NCBI RefSeq assembly: GCF_024199845.1 | Contig: NZ_JANADO010000001.1 | Location: 7,626,001 to 7,690,000 of the forward strand | Reading direction: 5' to 3' | DNA: 64,000 nt | DNA from: Bradyrhizobium sp. CCGB12 | GTDB lineage: Bacteria > Pseudomonadota > Alphaproteobacteria > Rhizobiales > Xanthobacteraceae | Notes under the pieces: model-generated | The model's input: the letters and a program-made list of their open reading frames with translations, nothing else | The model's database searches: none | What the model was told of the DNA's origin: nothing | Part shown: positions 7,430 through 16,800 of the stretch, piece after piece | Position numbering within the stretch: position 1 is the first letter of the stretch | How the letters are laid out: every line of letters begins with the position of its first letter | Translations under genes and position numbers: made by a program

Positions 7430-8761
7430 TCAGCTGTAGTCGCCGGGACGGCATCCGAACGCGTCCGGCTTCTGCATCAGGCCTTCACCCGGGACGATCT
7501 CGACGACGTCGTACCAGTCTTCCTTGTTCTTCATGTCCTTCTGCTGCTTGCCCTTGACGATGATCACCGGGCGGACGCACTGATGGTCCTCGGGGCGGTA
7601 ATGCACGTCGCCGACCAGGGAGGGAATCGTCTCCCCCTTCTCGTAGGCCTTGATCACGTCGGGCGGATTGAAGCTGCCGGCCTGCTCGCACATGCGGGCC
7701 CAGTGCGCGAAGCTGACATAGGCGTTCTCCGCGCCCCATTCCGGCTTGTAGCCATACTTCTTCTCGAACGCCTCGTTGAACATCTTGGCCAGCGGAAACT
7801 TGTCCTCGATCGTCCACCAGTAATCGGTGGCGGCGTAGACGCCCTGCATCAGGCCGCCGGTCTCACGCGCGATGAAAGGCACCTGGTACGGGACGACCAG
7901 CTTCATCTTGTCGAGCACGCCGAACTGCTTGGCCTGCTGGGTCGAGAGCACCGCGTCGTGGCCCCAGTTGACGTTGATGAGCACGTCGGCGCCGGAATTG
8001 GCGACGTTGAGCAGATATGACGAGTAGTCGGGTGCGCCGAGTGGCGCGACCTGGTTGGTCACGGTGGTCCAGCCCGCGGTCGCCAGGAAGTCCTGCATCG
8101 ACTTGGTGACGGTGTGGCCATAGGTGTAGTCGGGCGTGAGGTAGGCGGCCTTCTTGTTCTTGCCGAACTCCTTCACCATGACAGGTCCGATGGCAGCTGC
8201 GGCGGTCTGGCCGAAGAAGTTCTGGCGGAAGCCGTAGCGGACACAATCCTTGCCGGTGGTGTCGTTCGAGCCTGAGATGCCGCACACGAACAGCACGTGC
8301 TCGCGCTGGGCGAGCTTGTTGAGTGCGACCGCAACGGCGCTCGATGTGCCGCCGGTGATCATGATCGCCTTGTTCTCGCTGATGAAGCGCTGCTGCGCCT
8401 GCACCGCTTCGTTGGGTTTGGCCGCGGAATCCGCGACGCCGAACTTCAGCTCCTTGCCGAGCACGCCCTTGCTGGTCTTCGGCGAGATCTTCTTGATCAG
8501 GTCGTGGCCGCTGTTGATGTGTTCGATCGCAAGCTGATAGCCCTTGAGTTCGTCTTCGCCCTGCACAGCATAGGTGCCGGTGCGCGGCACCGAGATGCCG
8601 ATGAAGGCGGTGGAACCCGAGACGCCAGCGGGATAGGAGCCGATCGGCTTGTCCTCGGCGAATGCCGGCATCGCCGGTAGCATCGAGCCGCCGATCAGAC
8701 CTGCGGTGGTCTGGAGCAGGCCACGGCGCGAAAGGCCGCGGCGGATGAGATTGTCAGTCAT
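7430..8761 (-). CDS. Liv-type ABC transporter substrate-binding protein 1, Tat-exported
   Basis: A 443-residue periplasmic binding protein of the HAAT (LivK/type I PBP) family and first gene of Liv operon 1. The N-terminus carries a twin-arginine signal, LSRRGLLQ at about residues 9-16, then a hydrophobic stretch and a PAFAED cleavage zone. The mature part opens with FIGISVPRTGTYAVQGEDE, a typical ligand-site strand, and contains AYLTPDYTYGH and VLINVNWGHDAV segments. ATG 8761 has a strong GGAGGAAA ribosome site seven bases ahead. The ligand is unknown. The 250-bp region upstream has two perfect palindromes that may bind a regulator. Confidence 0.9.
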   Translation of the reverse strand: MTDNLIRRGLSRRGLLQTTAGLIGGSMLPAMPAFAEDKPIGSYPAGVSGSTAFIGISVPRTGTYAVQGEDELKGYQLAIEHINSGHDLIKKISPKTSKGVLGKELKFGVADSAAKPNEAVQAQQRFISENKAIMITGGTSSAVAVALNKLAQREHVLFVCGISGSNDTTGKDCVRYGFRQNFFGQTAAAAIGPVMVKEFGKNKKAAYLTPDYTYGHTVTKSMQDFLATAGWTTVTNQVAPLGAPDYSSYLLNVANSGADVLINVNWGHDAVLSTQQAKQFGVLDKMKLVVPYQVPFIARETGGLMQGVYAATDYWWTIEDKFPLAKMFNEAFEKKYGYKPEWGAENAYVSFAHWARMCEQAGSFNPPDVIKAYEKGETIPSLVGDVHYRPEDHQCVRPVIIVKGKQQKDMKNKEDWYDVVEIVPGEGLMQKPDAFGCRPGDYS

Positions 8762-8914
8762 GATCGTTTCCTCCGAACATCGTTCTTCTTGCAGGCAAAG
8801 CACGACCTGTCCGGCGGCAACCGGCCTTGCGGCCTGCCCGCGCCGGGCACGTCACATCCTCGTGTAGCTCTCGGACGCAAGCATTGCTTGTGAACGCCTT
8901 CTGTCAATTTCGCC

Positions 8915-8932
8915 TTTGGTCGAACGACCAAA
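8915..8932. promoter_or_regulatory. Perfect palindrome, possible GntR/FadR-type operator
   Basis: TTTGGTCG-AA-CGACCAAA is an 18-base perfect inverted repeat 154 bp ahead of the Liv 1 binding-protein start. The TGGTC/GACCA core resembles sites of FCD-type GntR regulators, so it may control the operon. No GntR gene is in view, so the regulator is unknown. Confidence 0.5.
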
Positions 8933-8948
8933 ATTATCACGTGAAAAC

Positions 8949-8965
8949 ATATCGCATCACGATAT
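8949..8965. promoter_or_regulatory. Second palindrome in the Liv 1 upstream region
   Basis: ATATCG-CATCA-CGATAT, a 6-bp perfect inverted repeat in an AT-rich stretch (about 8930-8975) that probably also holds the promoter of the leftward Liv operon or of the rightward gene at 9011. Confidence 0.4.
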
Positions 8966-9010
8966 ATATTAGTCTTTGTGAGTACGAGGCTGGCGGGTTC
9001 GGCAAGAGAC

Positions 9011-9628
9011 ATGGCGCAGCGGACGAGAGTGTCAGATGCCCGGAAGCGACGATCCTGGCCGCAGGAGGCGGAGCGGCAGGAGGCGCCGCGGCCGGCGGCT
9101 GAGGGCAACGACCAGCGCGGCATGCCGCAGTCCGGCGAAGCCACCCGCATGCCCGATCCGCGGGCCCGGCCTGCCGGACGGCGCGGACCCGCCGTCGGCT
9201 CCGTTCAGGCGAAGCGTGCCCCCGGCCCGATGAAGCGGCTCAGCGTGCGCGCCCAGAATGTCCTCAAGGAGCTCGCGGTCGACCTCACCGGCGAGCAGCC
9301 GCCGAAAGGGAATTGGTCGCCATCGCGCGAGCTACTGCGTGTATTGACGGCCGAGCGCCTCGCGACCGCGCGCAATTGCGGTCCGCACACCATGCGGGAG
9401 ATCGTCGACTGGGCGCAAGGCTGCGGCGTGACCATCAAACCGGTGATCCCGCCTGGCGGCTCGCTGTCGCAGATGTGGGCGGAGCTGATCACCAACGCGT
9501 CGACCGGCAGCCTCACCAGCGCCGAGATCGCCGGCGCGCTCCAGCGCTCGATCAGGCGCAAGAGCGTCCGCATCCCGATCGCGTTTCAGGTCATTCTGGT
9601 GAAGATCCTGCTCTCCAGCTTCGACTAG
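9011..9628 (+). CDS. Protein with RNA polymerase alpha-CTD-like domain
   Basis: A 205-residue protein of unknown function. Residues 1-73 are Arg/Pro/Ala-rich and likely disordered. Residues 76-143 resemble the C-terminal domain of the RNA polymerase alpha subunit: RLSVRAQNVLKEL matches the first helix, and ARNCGPHTMREIVDWAQGCG matches the second helix-hairpin-helix with the N-G-x-x-T-x-x-E-I pattern. A third region (150-205) is helical with ISS-like hydrophobic ends. The ATG at 9011 is chosen; an ATG at 8978 would add 11 residues. It may bind DNA or a sigma/activator, but that is inference. It lies alone between the Liv 1 promoter region and the MarR gene at 9756. Confidence 0.6.
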   Translation: MAQRTRVSDARKRRSWPQEAERQEAPRPAAEGNDQRGMPQSGEATRMPDPRARPAGRRGPAVGSVQAKRAPGPMKRLSVRAQNVLKELAVDLTGEQPPKGNWSPSRELLRVLTAERLATARNCGPHTMREIVDWAQGCGVTIKPVIPPGGSLSQMWAELITNASTGSLTSAEIAGALQRSIRRKSVRIPIAFQVILVKILLSSFD

Positions 9629-9755
9629 GCCGCTCGCAAGGCGCCGATATTTGTGCATCCGCGGCGGCCGTCGGTTGGTTCCGTCCGGCCTTTTTTGCTA
9701 GGCTCCGCAAGCACTCGCCTGCTTCTCCGGCGGGGTTCGACGGCGAAGGCAGGAA

Positions 9756-10232
9756 ATGGCTGAATCGAAGCGGAAGACGACGCGTCCGGCGCGCGCTGTG
9801 CCTGCAAGGGATGGTGCGATGGGCGAGGCCGACTACGCGGCACTTGCGCAATTCCGCTATCAGATCCGGAGCTTTCTGGCATTCAGCGAAGCGGCCGCGC
9901 AAGCGCAAGGATTGACCGCGCAACAACACCAGGCGCTGCTCGGCATCAAGGGCTTCGTCCATCCGCAGCCGGCGACAGTGGGCGATATCGCGCGATTTCT
10001 CCTGATCCGGCATCACTCGGCGGTCGAGTTGCTCAATCGCATGACCAAGCTCGGCTTGATCATCAAGGTCGCGGACCCCGAGGATGCCAGACGCGTTCAT
10101 CTGAAGCTGACGACGAAGGGCGAGAAGAAGCTCCGTGCGCTGTCGCAGAAGAATTTGGAAGAACTCCGCCGCGCCGCAAGCCCGGCCTTGAGCCGCCTGT
10201 TGAGGTCGTTCCGGCACTCCGGCGGGGCCTGA
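9756..10232 (+). CDS. MarR-family transcriptional regulator
   Basis: A 158-residue winged-helix protein. The MarR pattern is clear: QHQALLGIKGF near residue 53 (first helices), TVGDIARFLLIRHHSAVELLNRM (recognition helix) and a wing VADPEDARRVHLKLTTKGEKKL. A basic N-terminal tail of 25 residues precedes the domain. MarR dimers usually repress a neighbouring gene and release it on ligand binding; the neighbours here are the alpha-CTD-like gene in the same direction and prfA convergent, so the target is not obvious. The Liv 1 operon is a possible target. Confidence 0.85.
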   Translation: MAESKRKTTRPARAVPARDGAMGEADYAALAQFRYQIRSFLAFSEAAAQAQGLTAQQHQALLGIKGFVHPQPATVGDIARFLLIRHHSAVELLNRMTKLGLIIKVADPEDARRVHLKLTTKGEKKLRALSQKNLEELRRAASPALSRLLRSFRHSGGA

Positions 10233-10244
10233 GCGGCGCTCGGA

Positions 10245-11330
10245 TTAGGCAGCCGCGCCCTGCGCGGCGAGCTGTGCGGCCTGATGCTCGGTGGTCAGCG
10301 CGTCGATCAATTCACCGAGCGCTTCCCCTGCGATTACCTGCGGCAGCTTGTAGAGCGTCAGATTGATGCGATGGTCGGTGACGCGCCCTTGCGGGAAATT
10401 ATAGGTGCGGATGCGCTCGCTGCGGTCGCCGGAGCCGACCTTCTCCTTGCGCTCGGCCGAGCGGGCGGCATCGACGCGCTGGCGTTCGGCGTCGTAGATG
10501 CGCGAGCGCAGGATGTTCATGGCGGAGGCGCGGTTCTTGTGCTGCGAGCGGCTGTCCTGCATCATCACCACGATGCCGGTCGGGATGTGGGTGATGCGGA
10601 TCGCCGATTCCGTCTTGTTGACGTGCTGGCCGCCCGCTCCTTGCGCGCGCATGGTCTCGATACGCAGATCATCGTTCTTGATGTCGACGTCGACGTCCTC
10701 GACCTCCGGCAGCACGGCGACCGTGGCCGCCGAGGTGTGGATGCGCCCCTGCGTCTCGGTGTCGGGCACACGCTGCACGCGGTGCACGCCGGACTCGAAC
10801 TTCAGCTTGGAGAATGCGCCGCGGCCCTGCACCTCGGCGATGATTTCCTTGTATCCGCCGACGGTGCCTTCGCTGGCCGAGATCACCTCGACCTTCCAGC
10901 CCTGAAGGCTCGCAAAGCGCTCATACATCCGGAACAGGTCGCCGGCGAACAGCGAGGCCTCGTCGCCGCCGGTGCCGGCGCGGATTTCCAGCATCACGTT
11001 GCGGTCGTCCATGGCGTCCTTGGGCAGCAGCGCGACGCGGATCTTCTGGACCAGTTCCTCGATCCTGGACGTGAGCTCGTCGCGCTCGGCTTCCGCCATG
11101 CCGCGCATCTCGGCATCGGTCGCGGGATCGGCGATCAGCGCCTCGGTGTCGGCAAGCTCTTTGACCGCAGAACGATAAGTCTTCACCGCCTCGATCAACG
11201 GCGTGATCTCGGCGAGCTCGCGCGTGATCTGCACGTAACGCTCGGAGGCGAGCTGTCCGAGCGATTCGGCCTCGAGGGAGGCGTGATGCGCGAGCAGGAC
11301 GTCCAGTTTGGCTTCGGGGAGTGACGACAT
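10245..11330 (-). CDS. prfA: Peptide chain release factor 1
   Basis: RF1 recognises UAA and UAG stop codons and triggers peptide release. The 361-residue length is standard. The codon-recognition tripeptide PxT is P189-D-T191 in [10 protein letters not shown], and the catalytic GGQ loop is at 233-235, followed by [12 protein letters not shown]-terminal [19 protein letters not shown] segment is also typical. ATG 11330 is chosen because the upstream frame is the antisense of ptsP. It lies 56 bases after ptsP, in one direction with lysC and ptsP, and GGQ is the target of PrmC, whose gene is unusually distant. Confidence 0.96.
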   Translation of the reverse strand: MSSLPEAKLDVLLAHHASLEAESLGQLASERYVQITRELAEITPLIEAVKTYRSAVKELADTEALIADPATDAEMRGMAEAERDELTSRIEELVQKIRVALLPKDAMDDRNVMLEIRAGTGGDEASLFAGDLFRMYERFASLQGWKVEVISASEGTVGGYKEIIAEVQGRGAFSKLKFESGVHRVQRVPDTETQGRIHTSAATVAVLPEVEDVDVDIKNDDLRIETMRAQGAGGQHVNKTESAIRITHIPTGIVVMMQDSRSQHKNRASAMNILRSRIYDAERQRVDAARSAERKEKVGSGDRSERIRTYNFPQGRVTDHRINLTLYKLPQVIAGEALGELIDALTTEHQAAQLAAQGAAA

Positions 11331-11386
11331 CGGTTCAGTCTCAAATGGCGGAAGGAGGCGAGGCGGCGGGAGCGGCGACAGGCCCG

Positions 11387-13654
11387 CTACAACGCCAGGC
11401 CTTCGGCCTCGGCAAATTCCGTCAGCTTCTGCCGGATCGCGACGCTGCCCGCGGGCGCGTCCAGCAACGGGCCGAGCATCGCCTCGGCCTTCTTGGCGTC
11501 GAGGTCGAGCACCATCGCCTTGACCGGGCCGAGGGCGGTCGCCGAGAGCGACAGCGAGCGATAACCCAGCGCGATCAGCGCCAGCGCGCCGATCGGCTTG
11601 GAGGCCATTTCGCCGCACAGCGAGAGCGACTTCTTCGCCGTATGGGACTTGCGTGCGATGTCGCGCAACGCGCGCAGGATCGGCGCCGACATCGTGTCGA
11701 AGCGCTCGGAGACTTTCGCGTTGCCGCGATCGACCGCGAACAGGAACTGGAACAGATCGTTGGAGCCGACCGAGATGAAGTCGACCTTCCTGAGGAGTTC
11801 GTCGAGCTGATAGAGCAGCGCCGGCACCTCGACCATGGTGCCTATGTCGATTCTTTCAGGCAGCGTGTGGCCGTGCTGGCGCAGATAAGTCAGCTCGCGC
11901 TCGACCAGCGCCTTCGCCGAATCGAATTCGGCGACCTCCGAGATCATCGGGAACATGATACGCAGCGCGCGGCCGCCGCCGGCGCGCAGCAGCGCGCGGA
12001 TCTGACCGCGCAGCAGGCCCGGACGATCGAGCCCGAGCCGGATCGCGCGCCAGCCGAGCGCCGGATTTTCCTCGATTACGGCTTCCATGTAGGGCAGCGC
12101 CTTGTCGCCGCCGATATCGAGCGTGCGGAAGGTGACCGGCTTGGTGCCCGCGGCGTCCAGCACGGTGCGATAGAGTGCGAGCTGATCACTGGTGCGCGGC
12201 AGGCTCTGGCCGACCATGAATTGCAGCTCGGTGCGGAACAGGCCGATACCGGCGCTGCCGGTGTCCTCGATATGCGGCAGGTCGATGGCGAGACCTGCGT
12301 TGATCATCAGCTCGACCTTCTGGCCGTCCCTGGTGACGCAGGGGCGGTCGCGCAGCGCCAGATATTGCGCCTGGCGGCGGGCGCGGAAGCGCACGCGCTC
12401 GGCGAAGGCTGCCTCGATTTCCTGCGAGGGCCGCACGTAGATCGAGCCGGAGGTGCCGTCTACGATGATGGCGTCGCCGGGATCGGCGATACCGGGCGCG
12501 TTCGGTACCTCGCCCACCGCAGGGATTCCGAGCGCGCGTGCGACGATCGAAACGTGGGAATTGGCCGTGCCTTCCTCCAGCACGATGCCGCGCAGGCGCT
12601 TGCGGTCGTAGTCGAGCAGCGCCGCCGGGCCCATTGCGCGGGCGATGACGATGGCGTTGTCGGGCAGCTGTTCACGTGAGGGCGCGTGGTCCTGGCCGAC
12701 CAGCTGCCGCATCAGGCGGTAGCCGAGGTCCTCGAGGTCATGCAGGCGGTCGCGCAGATAGGGGTCGGTGGAGCGCAGCATGCGCGCGCGGGTGTCGGAT
12801 TGCACGCGCTCGACGGCGGCTTCCGCCGTGAGGCCGGTGGCGACAGCCTCGTGCAGCTTGTGCGACCAGCCCTGGTCGTTGGCGAACATGCGGTAGGCTT
12901 CCAGCACCTCGCGGTGTTCGCCGCCCTCGGCGACGTCGCCGCGCTCCAGCATGCGGTCGAGATCGGCGCGCAGCTTGGCGAGCGCGGTGTCGAGCCGCTT
13001 GATTTCCTTCGGCAGGTCCTCGGCGATGTAGTCCTTGATGACGACGCGCGGCTCGTGCAGCACGACATGGCCGAGCGCGATACCTTCCGACAGGATGGCG
13101 CCGACCTTCTGCGCGGAATGGCGCGCGGCAGGCTCCTGGCCCGGCTGGGCCAGCGCGGACAGTTCGCCGGAGGCGATCAGCTCCGCCAGCACCATGGCGG
13201 TGGTCTGGAGTGCCTCGAGCTCCTCCTCGACATAGTTGCGCTTGGCGCGGTTCTGCACCACCAGCACGCCGAGGGTGTTGCCGGCCCGCAGAACCGGCAC
13301 GCCGAGGAAGGAGTGGTAGATTTCTTCGCCGGTCTCGGGGCGGAACGAGAAGGCCGGGTGGCTCTGCGCGTCGCTCAGATTGAGCGGTGTCGCCTCGCTG
13401 GCGACGAGGCCGACCAGGCCCTCATGGGCGCTGAGCACGGTGTGGTGCACGGCCTCGCGGTTGAGACCCTCGGTGGCGTAGAGTTCCAGCGTGTTGTCGA
13501 TGCGCAGCACATAGACCGAGCACACCTCGGCCACCATGTTGGCGGCGATCAGCACCACGATCTTGTCCAGCCGCTCCTGGGCCGAGACCTGCTCCGCCAT
13601 GGTTTCGCGGAGCCGTCTCAACAAGACGCGGGGACCTCCCGACGCGCTCCGCAT
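11387..13654 (-). CDS. ptsP: PEP-protein phosphotransferase of the nitrogen PTS (EI-Ntr)
   Basis: EI-Ntr takes phosphate from PEP and passes it to NPr and then to EIIA-Ntr, linking nitrogen and carbon status to transport and potassium balance. The 755-residue protein has the N-terminal GAF domain (about 30-165) that senses glutamine in rhizobia, the PEP-utiliser N-domain, the swivelling domain with the phosphorylated His367 in [10 protein letters not shown], and the C-terminal TIM-barrel with the motifs [12 protein letters not shown] and [10 protein letters not shown]. An internal ATG (residue 19) is an alternative start that begins directly before the GAF domain. It sits between lysC and prfA, the normal order in this group. 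Confidence 0.95.
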   Translation of the reverse strand: MRSASGGPRVLLRRLRETMAEQVSAQERLDKIVVLIAANMVAEVCSVYVLRIDNTLELYATEGLNREAVHHTVLSAHEGLVGLVASEATPLNLSDAQSHPAFSFRPETGEEIYHSFLGVPVLRAGNTLGVLVVQNRAKRNYVEEELEALQTTAMVLAELIASGELSALAQPGQEPAARHSAQKVGAILSEGIALGHVVLHEPRVVIKDYIAEDLPKEIKRLDTALAKLRADLDRMLERGDVAEGGEHREVLEAYRMFANDQGWSHKLHEAVATGLTAEAAVERVQSDTRARMLRSTDPYLRDRLHDLEDLGYRLMRQLVGQDHAPSREQLPDNAIVIARAMGPAALLDYDRKRLRGIVLEEGTANSHVSIVARALGIPAVGEVPNAPGIADPGDAIIVDGTSGSIYVRPSQEIEAAFAERVRFRARRQAQYLALRDRPCVTRDGQKVELMINAGLAIDLPHIEDTGSAGIGLFRTELQFMVGQSLPRTSDQLALYRTVLDAAGTKPVTFRTLDIGGDKALPYMEAVIEENPALGWRAIRLGLDRPGLLRGQIRALLRAGGGRALRIMFPMISEVAEFDSAKALVERELTYLRQHGHTLPERIDIGTMVEVPALLYQLDELLRKVDFISVGSNDLFQFLFAVDRGNAKVSERFDTMSAPILRALRDIARKSHTAKKSLSLCGEMASKPIGALALIALGYRSLSLSATALGPVKAMVLDLDAKKAEAMLGPLLDAPAGSVAIRQKLTEFAEAEGLAL

Positions 13655-14029
13655 GAACCGTCAATCTCCTTCGTCTGCCGGGCCCGAAAGGGGCCGTCGG
13701 CGGCTCGCCCAGAAATCCAGAAAAACAACAAGCTTGCTCGTCCGGCGCCGGCCCAAGCCCAAATCTTCTTCAGATTTGACGCTTGTGCCGAATCGGCACC
13801 GCCTCAACTGGGGCACAGTTTATGGCAGCCCACCCTGTCCGCCCTATAGCGAATTGGGGCTTGTTTTGCCAAGCAAAACGCCTGCCAAACGCGAATGTGT
13901 GGACAGCTTCGTGTTTGCTGCGACCGCTAAGAGAATATTCGTCCAAGCATGGTCCGGAAAAGTGCGAAGCGGTTTTCCGGAAAGACCATGCTCAAACAAC
14001 AATCCTGAAGCGCGACGACGGGCCGCGAT
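13655..14029. other. Intergenic region between ptsP and lysC
   Basis: 375 bases without a gene. It contains the upstream region of ptsP and the 3' side of lysC plus one dispersed palindromic repeat (13946-13992). I see no other RNA or protein signal. Confidence 0.5.
13946..13992. repeat. Dispersed Rhizobiales palindromic repeat (RIME-like)
   Basis: A 47-base imperfect palindrome starting AGCATGGTCCGGAAAA and ending TTTTCCGGAAAGACCATGCT. This element is very common between genes in Rhizobiales genomes (identified from memory of the family). It lies just past the lysC stop on the leftward transcript, where it may also act as a 3' hairpin. Confidence 0.75.
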
Positions 14030-15286
14030 TCAGGTCTGATCGAGGCCGTAGAGCGTGTGCAGGGTGCGCACCGCAAGCTCGGTATAGGCGGTGTCGATCA
14101 AAACCGAGAATTTGATCTCGGAGGTTGTAATAGCCCGGATGTTGATATTCCGTCCGGCGAGAGCCGAGAACGCCTGGGCGGCGACGCCGGCATGGCTGCG
14201 CATGCCGCTACCGATCACCGAGATCTTGGCGACGTCGGTGGCGGTATCGAGCCTGATATAGCCGATCTTGGCCTTGGCGGCGGTAATCGTGTCCTTGGCA
14301 CGGGTGTAGTCGGCGGCGGGCACCGTGAAGGTGAGGTCGGTGGTCTTGCCGTCTTCCGAAACGTTCTGAACGATCATGTCGACGTTAATGTTGGCCTCCG
14401 CCAGCGGGCCGAAGATCGAGGCTGCCACGCCCGGCTTGTCCTCGATCTGGCGCACCGAGATCTGGGCCTCGTCCTTGGAGAAGGCGATACCGGTGACGAC
14501 GTGGCTTTCCATGATCTCCTCCTCGCTGCAGATCAGCGTGCCGGGCGGCTGGTTGGCATGCGGGTCGATATCCTCGGGCTTGTCGAAGCTCGAGCGGACG
14601 AAGATAGGCATGTTGTGGACCATGCCGAGTTCCACCGAGCGGACCTGGAGCACCTTTGCGCCCTGGGACGCGAGTTCCAGCATGTCTTCGAAAGCAATCT
14701 TGTCGAGCCGGCGTGCCTTCGGCACGATTCGCGGATCGGTCGTGTAGACACCGTCGACATCGGTGTAGATGTCGCAGCGGTCCGCCTTGACGGCGGCGGC
14801 GACGGCCACGGCCGAGGTATCCGAGCCGCCACGCCCGAGCGTGGTGATGCGGTTTGTCTCAGGATTGATGCCCTGGAAGCCAGCGATGACCGCGACCTCC
14901 TTGCGCTCCCTGAAGCGCTTGATGATCTCGCTGCCATCGATGTCCTCGATCCGGGCCGAGGCATGGGCGTCGCTGGTCTTGATCGGAATCTGCCAACCCT
15001 GCCAGGAGCGGGCCTGGATGCCCATGCCCTGGAGCACGATCGCAAGCAGGCCTGATGTCACCTGCTCGCCGGAGGCGACCACGGCGTCGTATTCGCGCGC
15101 GTCGTGCATGGGCGAGGCCTCGGTGCACCAGGCCACCAACTCGTTGGTCTTGCCGGACATCGCCGAGACGACCACGGCCACTTCATGGCCGGCGTCGACC
15201 TCACGCTTCACATGGCGCGCGACGTTGCGGATACGTTCGATGTTGGCGACGGACGTGCCGCCGAATTTCATCACGAGGCGGCTCAT
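14030..15286 (-). CDS. lysC: Aspartate kinase
   Basis: Aspartokinase phosphorylates L-aspartate, the first step to lysine, threonine and methionine. The 418-residue protein begins with the kinase motif VMKFGGTSV (KFGGT at 7-11) and has the TLGRGGSDTSA loop and the TDVDGVYTTDPR segment that binds aspartate and ATP. Two ACT domains follow (about 265-410), the normal site for feedback by lysine and/or threonine. It is divergent from the PH-domain gene at 15440. An internal start within the gene, as seen in some aspartokinases with alpha and beta subunits, cannot be judged here. Confidence 0.96.
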   Translation of the reverse strand: MSRLVMKFGGTSVANIERIRNVARHVKREVDAGHEVAVVVSAMSGKTNELVAWCTEASPMHDAREYDAVVASGEQVTSGLLAIVLQGMGIQARSWQGWQIPIKTSDAHASARIEDIDGSEIIKRFRERKEVAVIAGFQGINPETNRITTLGRGGSDTSAVAVAAAVKADRCDIYTDVDGVYTTDPRIVPKARRLDKIAFEDMLELASQGAKVLQVRSVELGMVHNMPIFVRSSFDKPEDIDPHANQPPGTLICSEEEIMESHVVTGIAFSKDEAQISVRQIEDKPGVAASIFGPLAEANINVDMIVQNVSEDGKTTDLTFTVPAADYTRAKDTITAAKAKIGYIRLDTATDVAKISVIGSGMRSHAGVAAQAFSALAGRNINIRAITTSEIKFSVLIDTAYTELAVRTLHTLYGLDQT

Positions 15287-15439
15287 GACGACGCGTGCAT
15301 TCCCTCATAAGGATCAGTATGGTGACCGCACCGGACGGGTGCCTCGCGGATACCGATCGCGCGTATACAGAGCGACGGGGCCGGGGGCAAGCGGGTTCCT
15401 GCGGGGGCAGGGTGCGGGGGTAGTGGGTCAACCGAGATC

Positions 15440-15907
15440 ATGGCGCGTTATATCGACGAGATCCTGCAGCCGGGCGAGCGGGTGCTGTATTCGACCAATG
15501 CGCACTGGATCTTCTATTTTCCGGCCATCGTGGCCTGGATCGTGGCGCTGGCCCTGTTCATCCTGTCGCGGCAGGTTACCGCCGACGGGCTCGTCCTGCT
15601 TTGCCTTGGAGCCGCCGGTCTCGTGGCCCTGCCGGCCCTGTATTGGACCCTCAAGGGCTGGTTCCATCGCTTCACCACCGAGACCGACGTCACCAACCTC
15701 AGAGTTGTGCACAAGACCGGATTCATCAAGCGCCGCACCTTTGAAATGGCGCTCGACAAGGTCGAAAGTGTGGATGTCAATCAGACGATTCTTGGACGTA
15801 TTCTCAACTACGGCGACGTGACCATCAACGGCGTCGGCGAAGGCCGCGAGACCATTCGAACCATCGCCTCTCCGCTCGCCTTCCGTAGTTCGATCACCAC
15901 GCGGTAG
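15440..15907 (+). CDS. PH-domain membrane protein (bPH2, YdbS-like)
   Basis: A 155-residue protein starting with a short soluble piece (DEILQPGERVLYSTNAHW, typical of bacterial PH-domain proteins), then two membrane helices at about residues 26-45 and 50-70, then a soluble PH-like domain ending in TIRTIASPLAFRSSI. The segment RVVHKTGFIKRRTFEMALDKVESVDVNQ is diagnostic for the bPH2 family. The function of the family is unknown; membrane or envelope association is inferred. It ends 14 bases before ubiG in the same direction and probably shares a transcript with it. Confidence 0.8.
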   Translation: MARYIDEILQPGERVLYSTNAHWIFYFPAIVAWIVALALFILSRQVTADGLVLLCLGAAGLVALPALYWTLKGWFHRFTTETDVTNLRVVHKTGFIKRRTFEMALDKVESVDVNQTILGRILNYGDVTINGVGEGRETIRTIASPLAFRSSITTR

Positions 15908-15921
15908 GACCGCGCCTAACC

Positions 15922-16689
15922 ATGAGCATGCAGCAAAACACTTCCGTCACTGTCCCGCCGGGCTCGACCGTTGACGCCGCCGAGATCGCGAAATTCTCAA
16001 AACTCTCGGCGGAGTGGTGGGACCCCAAGGGCAAGATGGCGCCGCTGCACCGGATCAATCCGCTGCGCCTCGGCTACATCCGCGACGCCGCCTGCCGCAA
16101 GTTCGAGCGCAATGTGCGCAGCCTCAACTGCCTCGGCGGCCTGCGCGTGCTCGACATCGGCTGCGGCGCCGGCCTGCTCTGCGAGCCGCTGTCGCGTCTC
16201 GGCGCGCAGGTCATCGGCGTCGATCCGTCGGCCAGCAACATCGCCGCCGCGAAGCTGCATGCCGACAGGAGCCATCTTGCGATCGACTACCGCTGCACCA
16301 CGGTGGAGGAGATCGACCCGCGCGAGCGATTCGACATCGTGCTGGCGATGGAGGTGGTCGAGCACGTCGTCGACGTCGGCGTTTTCTTGAAGCGCTGCGC
16401 CTCGATGCTGAAGCCGAACGGCCTGATGGTGGTGTCGACGCTGAACCGGAACTGGAAGAGCTTTGCACTCGCCATCGTCGGCGCCGAATACGTGCTGCGC
16501 TGGCTGCCGCGCGGCACCCACGAGTGGAACAAGTTCGTCACCCCCGACGAGCTCGCAAAATATCTGCTCGATAACCGCCTCGTCATCACCGAGCAGTCCG
16601 GCGTCGTCTACTCACCCTTCGCCGACAAATGGACGCTCTCCTCCGACATGGACGTGAACTACATGGTGGTGGCGGAAGGGATGGTGTGA
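15922..16689 (+). CDS. ubiG: Ubiquinone biosynthesis O-methyltransferase
   Basis: UbiG carries out both O-methylation steps of ubiquinone synthesis at the membrane surface. The 255-residue protein has the SAM loop DIGCGAG at 78-84, the SAM-ribose acidic strand GVDPSASN, the post-loop motif VLAMEVVEHV and the C-terminal PRGTHEWNKFV segment that is particular to UbiG/COQ3. An N-terminal EWWDPKGKMAPLHRINPLR motif also marks the family. It is oriented divergently from lysC, an arrangement common in rhizobia. Confidence 0.95.
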   Translation: MSMQQNTSVTVPPGSTVDAAEIAKFSKLSAEWWDPKGKMAPLHRINPLRLGYIRDAACRKFERNVRSLNCLGGLRVLDIGCGAGLLCEPLSRLGAQVIGVDPSASNIAAAKLHADRSHLAIDYRCTTVEEIDPRERFDIVLAMEVVEHVVDVGVFLKRCASMLKPNGLMVVSTLNRNWKSFALAIVGAEYVLRWLPRGTHEWNKFVTPDELAKYLLDNRLVITEQSGVVYSPFADKWTLSSDMDVNYMVVAEGMV

Positions 16690-16734
16690 GGCAGTCGTGA
16701 GTGAGGCGCGAGCTCGTTCCCCTCGGTCGGTGTC

Positions 16735-16754
16735 GTCCCTGCGAACGCAGGGAC
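16735..16754. repeat. REP-like palindrome, copy 1
   Basis: GTCCCTGC-GAAC-GCAGGGAC, followed by CCATAACCAC. The same core occurs at 17113-17132 and, inverted, at 17215-17234. This copy lies just upstream of the GIY-YIG gene. Confidence 0.75.
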
Positions 16755-16800
16755 CCATAACCACAGGGTCCGGTAGTTAGCCGCGATAAGGACTCCGAGC

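Noticed and set aside
13946..13992. CRISPR repeat
   Set aside because: Single copy palindrome without spacers; fits a dispersed Rhizobiales repeat.
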